DNA from: DATELY01 sp035276085
GTDB taxonomy: Bacteria; Pseudomonadota; Gammaproteobacteria; Steroidobacterales; Steroidobacteraceae
Direction of reading: 5' to 3'
DNA length: 9,086 bases
NCBI GenBank assembly: GCA_035276085.1
Contig: DATELY010000065.1
Span: forward strand, 1 to 9,086
Shown here piece by piece: positions 5,924 through 9,086 of the stretch. A model generated the notes under the pieces. That model was not told where the DNA came from, made no database searches, and worked only from the letters and a program-made list of their open reading frames with translations. The translations under genes were made by a program, and so were the position numbers. The stretch's first letter is position 1, and each line of letters starts with the position of its first letter.

Positions 5924-6784
5924 TTAGCTGGCCTCGTGGCCCCACAGGCTGACCCGATCGTAGGTCCGCACCACCCAATCGGACGCGACCCGCTGTCCGT
6001 CCCAACCGACTTCCACGTCGAACCCGCTCGGCGTGACGACATAGAAACTCAGCATCCGGTCGTTTGGATGTCGTCCGAGATGACGGCGTATCGAATAACC
6101 CAGGCGCCGCATGCGGTTGTACGCTTCGATGACTTCATCGACCGAGCGGACTTCCAACATCAAGTGCTCGAGCCGCCGCGGCACCGGCAAGCGCGCGAAT
6201 GCAAGCGTGTGATGACGTGGGTTGCAATGCAGGAAACTGATTGTCACCGCCATGTCCGGGCCGAGATTCGCCTGGATCAGGTCCGACAGCTTGAAGCCGA
6301 GGAAGCGGTAGAACTCGACGCTGCGCTCTGGATCGCCGGTCGAGAGCACGACATGACCGAGTCCTTGTCCATCGGTCACGAACCCGCGCACCAAGGGTGA
6401 CTCGAACGGTCGAGACGCCGCCGCGTGACCCTGTATCACTTCCACGTCGAGTCCGTCGGGATCCTTGAATGCAATGCCGGCGCGGACGCAACGCACATCA
6501 AGCTCCGCTGGCGTCAGTCGACGACATCCGATGTCACGCTGACGAAGCGCTGCCTCGATCTGGTCGAGCGCTGCGCTTTCATCGACCTCGAAACCGACAT
6601 ACGACAAGTCGTTGCTGGGACCTTTATGCAGCGCGATGCGCCACGCGCGATCGTCCATCTGCAGCCGCACTGTTTCGCCGCTCGTTCCGGCGTCGGCCAG
6701 CCCCAGTCCCTCTCGCGCGAAACGAAACCACGCCTGCGGATCGTCCACGGACAATCCGACGTAAGCGAGCCGCTCGATCTTCAT
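5924..6784 (-). CDS. Two-domain extradiol ring-cleavage dioxygenase (VOC superfamily, HsaC/BphC-like)
   Basis: The preferred product has 286 residues and two VOC (glyoxalase-like) modules, about 1-120 and 140-270, as in type I extradiol dioxygenases that open catechol rings next to the hydroxyls with Fe(II) and O2. The C-terminal module has the metal ligands at the expected places: His144 in GLGHVVLST, His207 in EHLMLEV and Glu258 in GFDVEVG. Active-site residues are also present: CNPRHH with His191-His192, GRHPND with His239, and Tyr248 in LSFY. The ending SLWGH is shared with HsaC. The start is taken at ATG 6784 (MKIERLAYVGLSVDD), where family homology begins; an upstream in-frame ATG at 6853 adds 23 unrelated residues. 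It is the first gene of the leftward operon and is probably followed in the pathway by the hydrolase at 318-1202. The substrate could be a steroid-, diterpenoid- or polycyclic-derived catechol. Confidence 0.92.
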   Translation of the reverse strand: MKIERLAYVGLSVDDPQAWFRFAREGLGLADAGTSGETVRLQMDDRAWRIALHKGPSNDLSYVGFEVDESAALDQIEAALRQRDIGCRRLTPAELDVRCVRAGIAFKDPDGLDVEVIQGHAAASRPFESPLVRGFVTDGQGLGHVVLSTGDPERSVEFYRFLGFKLSDLIQANLGPDMAVTISFLHCNPRHHTLAFARLPVPRRLEHLMLEVRSVDEVIEAYNRMRRLGYSIRRHLGRHPNDRMLSFYVVTPSGFDVEVGWDGQRVASDWVVRTYDRVSLWGHEAS

Positions 6785-6869
6785 GACGCACACTTCGCTA
6801 GGTAAAGAAGCGCGGATGCTATTAGCCGCACTCGCGCAGCACTGCCCCAGCACTGCAATGCCTTGCTCG

Positions 6870-6906
6870 ATGTCGCATCACACTGGAGCGTATCCAGCCG
6901 CGACAT
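6870..6906. promoter_or_regulatory. Nested inverted repeats in the divergent promoter region
   Basis: ATGTCGC (6870-6876) is the reverse complement of GCGACAT (6900-6906). Inside lies a second dyad, CTGGA (6883-6887) and TCCAG (6893-6897), around five bases. The position about 85 bases upstream of the dioxygenase start, between divergent genes, suits an operator or activator site. I could not find a convincing -35/-10 pair for either direction in 6785-7063. Confidence 0.35.
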
Positions 6907-7015
6907 GCGCACACACGCTCTTTCGCTGCTGCAACGCTGACACCGACTTGCGACACAACCACATTGCGCCGGGGTGCATGGGTATGCGGCATCGTGGTAG
7001 ACCTTGCTGTCCTGC

Positions 7016-7032
7016 GCACGCATCCTGCGTGC
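7016..7032. repeat. Seven-base inverted repeat upstream of the intact NmrA-like gene
   Basis: GCACGCA (7016-7022) and TGCGTGC (7026-7032) are perfectly complementary around three bases, 31 bases before GTG 7064. It could be an operator or a leader hairpin. Confidence 0.35.
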
Positions 7033-7052
7033 ATCATTCCAATAACACTTGC

Positions 7053-7056
7053 GAGG
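7053..7056 (+). promoter_or_regulatory. Ribosome binding site that decides the NmrA-like start
   Basis: GAGG lies seven bases before GTG 7064. The longer reading from TTG 7049 would place this site inside the coding sequence, so GTG 7064 is preferred. Confidence 0.5.
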
Positions 7057-7063
7057 CCACCCC

Positions 7064-8020
7064 GTGAGCGATGAGCGCAAACGCCTTCCCTCCCGCATTG
7101 TTGTATTCGGCGCAGGCGGTCGTCTCGGCGGACCGGTGGCCGGATTCATCCAACAGCACGCCCCGGCAGTTCGCCTCTGTCTCGTCACGAGCCGGTCGGA
7201 ACAGCAGCCGGCCCTGCGGAAGAACTTTCCGAACGCAGAGATCGCTGTCGCCAGCTACCTCGATGCGGTCTCGATGCAGCGAGCGCTTGCCGGTGCCGAA
7301 GGCGTCTTTCTCGTCACCCCGAACTTTCTCGACGAACAGGCTGCCATGGAGATATTCGTTCGCAGCGTTCGCGAAGCCGGCACCATCGTGCACATTCTCC
7401 GCATCCTCGGCGATCCGCCCGGCATGACCCTCGAGAGAGTGCCGCCCGACTTGCGCGGTCCTGGCACAGCCACGCAACATCTGATCGCGAAGCGTGTGCT
7501 CGATGCCGCGAACCTGCCGATCACTTACATCAACATCGCCGCCTACCTGCTCGACAACTTTATCGGCATCGGCCAGCCGATCCGCGAAGCGCGCACGCTC
7601 ATCGCGCCTTACGACCGCCTCATGGCGTTCGTCGATCCGCGCGACGTTGCAGAAGTCGCCGCACGCATCCTGCTCTCCAAGAACCATCGTCACATCGGCC
7701 AGTACTATCACATCGACAACGGCCATGACCTCATGCGTTTCTCCGCGGTCGCCGCGGTCATGAGCGAGGTGCTCGGCGTCAAGATTACGCATGACGGCAG
7801 GCCGGAGACGTTCACGAAAGTGCTCGGCCCCCGCTATAACCAGCGCATGGGAACCACCAACGCAGGCGAATATTTTCCGCGCTACTTCGAATTCGAATAC
7901 GAGAACGAAACCGTGTGGCGCCGCACCGATTTCGCGGAAACGATCCTCGGCCGCAAGCCGGCCACCCTACGCGCCTGGCTCGAGGAGCATCGCGCGGCGC
8001 TGATGCCTACACCCGCCTGA
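7064..8020 (+). CDS. NmrA-like NAD(P)-binding protein (atypical SDR)
   Basis: A 318-residue protein that opens with a Rossmann strand-turn-helix, RIVVFGAGGRLGGPVAGF, in which Gly16, Gly19 and Gly22 form the GxxGxxG dinucleotide-binding motif of atypical SDRs and NmrA-like proteins. Further family traits are a SYLDAVSMQRALAGAEGVFLVTP segment (about 65-87) and AFVDPRDVAEVAARIL (about 187-202), typical of NAD(P)-binding NmrA/YbjT/azoreductase-like proteins. The classical YxxxK catalytic motif is not evident, as expected for this group. The start is GTG 7064 with GAGG upstream. The C-terminus is almost the same as that of the partial gene at the window start, so the two are paralogues. It diverges from the dioxygenase operon and precedes the receptor gene. 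A reductase or redox-sensing role is possible; the substrate is unknown. Confidence 0.85.
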   Translation: MSDERKRLPSRIVVFGAGGRLGGPVAGFIQQHAPAVRLCLVTSRSEQQPALRKNFPNAEIAVASYLDAVSMQRALAGAEGVFLVTPNFLDEQAAMEIFVRSVREAGTIVHILRILGDPPGMTLERVPPDLRGPGTATQHLIAKRVLDAANLPITYINIAAYLLDNFIGIGQPIREARTLIAPYDRLMAFVDPRDVAEVAARILLSKNHRHIGQYYHIDNGHDLMRFSAVAAVMSEVLGVKITHDGRPETFTKVLGPRYNQRMGTTNAGEYFPRYFEFEYENETVWRRTDFAETILGRKPATLRAWLEEHRAALMPTPA

Positions 8021-8037
8021 AGCTCAACCATCAGATC

Positions 8038-8061
8038 CGCGTCGTCCGCAGCGACGACGCG
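8038..8061. repeat. Hairpin after the intact NmrA-like gene
   Basis: The arms CGCGTCGTC (8038-8046) and GACGACGCG (8053-8061) are perfectly complementary around six bases and begin 17 bases after the stop. The stem is strong, but no T-run follows, so this is at best a Rho-assisted or RNA-stabilising terminator. The core CGCGTCG is shared with the 168-196 repeat. Confidence 0.45.
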
Positions 8062-8224
8062 CTCGACGGGCAATGAACTATCGTTGCTCATGAGTCACTG
8101 CGACTCGCGACTGCTCGCTTCCACCCCTGAGGCTGCGGCGGTCTACCAAGAATGCGAACTTTTTTTGCGAGCTTTGCGACGCTCGAGTGGATCGTCTGCG
8201 TCTCCGCGCGGCGCACGGACCTTT

Positions 8225-8286
8225 GTTGCGCCTTCATGCAACGAGTTGCGGCCCTCGTGTAGAGGACACCTGAACAACATGGTTGT
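8225..8286. promoter_or_regulatory. Cluster of GTTG(C/T) half-sites upstream of the TonB-dependent receptor
   Basis: The 328-base spacer 8021-8348 has no gene I can support. It holds the hairpin at 8038-8061, a run of seven T at 8160-8166, and a cluster of half-sites: GTTGC 8225-8229, GCAAC 8238-8242, GTTGC 8245-8249, then the dyad ACAAC-ATG-GTTGT at 8274-8286. Such clustering fits control of the receptor gene by a dimeric regulator, but no clear promoter hexamers were found. Confidence 0.3.
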
Positions 8287-8348
8287 ATGGCTCATTAGCG
8301 TACACAGCAAAAATAAACCAGCGGCTCGCTCGCGAAAGGGTTTCATCA

Positions 8349-9086
8349 ATGTTTTTCACCAAAAAAACTGTATCGACTTTGCTTGCAGGATCGGCATTGT
8401 GTCTCGTGGCTACGCAGGCGGCGACAGCCCAGGAGTCATCAGCTCAAGACGCATCGACGCAGACCAGCGTTCTGGAGGAAATCGTCGTCACCGCCCAGAA
8501 GCGCTCGGAGCGGCTGATGGACGTACCGCTGTCGATCACCGCTGCCTCCGGCGAACAGCTCGCCCGGCGCGGCATCACCGATACGGCGCAGCTGGCCAAG
8601 GTGGTGCCCGGCTTCACGTATCAAGAGTCGAATTACGGCACCCCGGTCTTCACCATCCGTGGCGTCGGCTTCTTTGACGGCTCCTTTGGCGCCAGCCCGA
8701 CGGTCACGACCTATGTCGATCAAGTGCCGCTGTCCTATTCCTTGCTGACGCGCGGCGCCACACTCGATCTGGAACGCGTGGAAGTGCTGAAAGGCCCGCA
8801 AGGCACGCTGTTCGGTCAGAACTCAACCGGCGGCGCCATCAACTATATCGCCGCCAAGCCGACCTCCGACTTCGCCGCCGGGGCCGGCGTGAGCTATGGG
8901 CGCTTCAATGCCATCGATGCCGAAGGCTTCGTCAGCGGCCCGCTGAGCGACACGGTGCGCATGCGGGTGGCCCTGCGCAGCGAATCCGCCGATGGCTGGC
9001 AGAAGAGCCTCACCCGGCCGGGCGATCACTTCGGCGAGAAGGAGTTCTACAACGGCCGCGTGCTGCTCGACTGGACGCCCACCGAG
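8349..9086 (+). CDS. TonB-dependent outer-membrane receptor, N-terminal part (runs off the window)
   Basis: 246 codons are present with no stop. The protein starts with a signal peptide (basic MFFTKK, hydrophobic STLLAGSALCLVA, a likely cut after ATA or ATAQ at 25-28). A TonB-box-like segment EEIVVTAQ follows at 43-50. The plug domain is at about 51-175, with VPLSITAAS, FTIRGVG, LERVEVLKGPQGTLFG and NSTGGAINYIAAKP, and the first barrel strands begin near 178. ATG 8349 has AAAGGG eight bases upstream. Such receptors use the proton motive force through TonB-ExbBD to take up large or scarce ligands across the outer membrane. Next to a ring-cleavage gene set, uptake of a hydrophobic or aromatic growth substrate is likelier than iron chelates, but this is inference. 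The whole receptor would be about 700-800 residues by family norm. Confidence 0.93.
   Translation, partial: MFFTKKTVSTLLAGSALCLVATQAATAQESSAQDASTQTSVLEEIVVTAQKRSERLMDVPLSITAASGEQLARRGITDTAQLAKVVPGFTYQESNYGTPVFTIRGVGFFDGSFGASPTVTTYVDQVPLSYSLLTRGATLDLERVEVLKGPQGTLFGQNSTGGAINYIAAKPTSDFAAGAGVSYGRFNAIDAEGFVSGPLSDTVRMRVALRSESADGWQKSLTRPGDHFGEKEFYNGRVLLDWTPTE

Noticed and set aside
7034..7792. Open frame on the minus strand opposite the NmrA-like gene
   Set aside because: Its translation is Asp/Arg/Gly-rich without domain features, and the opposite strand has a convincing Rossmann protein.
8160..8166. T-run as part of a Rho-independent terminator for the NmrA-like gene
   Set aside because: No stable GC-rich stem lies immediately before the seven T, and the nearest strong hairpin (8038-8061) is about 100 bases away.
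8084..8677. Open frame overlapping the receptor gene in another frame
   Set aside because: It covers the receptor signal peptide and plug region out of frame and shows no protein-like features.
1..9086. CRISPR arrays, tRNA or rRNA genes, phage or transposon genes
   Set aside because: I saw no regularly spaced repeats, no tRNA cloverleaf-like sequence and no integrase, transposase or phage proteins.

Overview
The window is GC-rich DNA, densely packed with genes, that looks like part of a catabolic region in an aerobic Gram-negative proteobacterium. The Gram-negative call rests on a TonB-dependent outer-membrane receptor with a signal peptide at the right edge. Its plug sequence resembles receptors that are abundant in sphingomonads and Steroidobacter-like gammaproteobacteria; I cannot fix the genus from sequence alone.

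Layout, left to right. The window opens inside the 3' end of an NmrA-like gene (2-100, +). Next come a meta-cleavage-product C-C hydrolase (318-1202, +), a control region with striking inverted and direct repeats (1203-1495), and an AraC-family regulator (1496-2512, +). Converging on the regulator is a leftward gene set, read in transcription order from the right: a two-domain extradiol ring-cleavage dioxygenase (6784-5924), an acyl-CoA synthetase (5870-4293), a broken short-chain dehydrogenase remnant (about 4275-4060), a luciferase-like flavin or F420 oxidoreductase (4021-3020) and a SnoaL-like cyclase/hydrolase-fold protein (2999-2565). Short gaps and Shine-Dalgarno sites suggest one operon driven from the 6785-7063 divergent region. 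From the same region an intact NmrA-like gene (7064-8020, +) is read rightward, followed by a 328-base spacer rich in small inverted repeats and the TonB-dependent receptor (8349 to the window end, +).

How the genes may work together (inference): the receptor imports a hydrophobic or aromatic substrate. The flavin monooxygenase-like, SnoaL-like and NmrA-like proteins prepare or modify a ring compound. The extradiol dioxygenase opens a catechol ring, the HsaD/BphD-like hydrolase splits the ring-fission product, and the AMP-forming ligase activates a released carboxylic acid as a CoA thioester. The AraC regulator probably responds to a pathway compound. The dioxygenase and hydrolase most resemble the HsaC/HsaD pair of steroid ring degradation and BphC/BphD of biphenyl degradation. 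The upstream ring-hydroxylating enzyme is not in this window, so the substrate is open.

Most notable points: two closely related NmrA-like genes flank the catabolic set, and each is followed by a hairpin with the same seven-base stem core. An SDR remnant lies inside the operon and is legible only through two frame changes. The hydrolase has Gln in place of the usual His before GGGPG. Unusually regular repeats lie upstream of the AraC gene.
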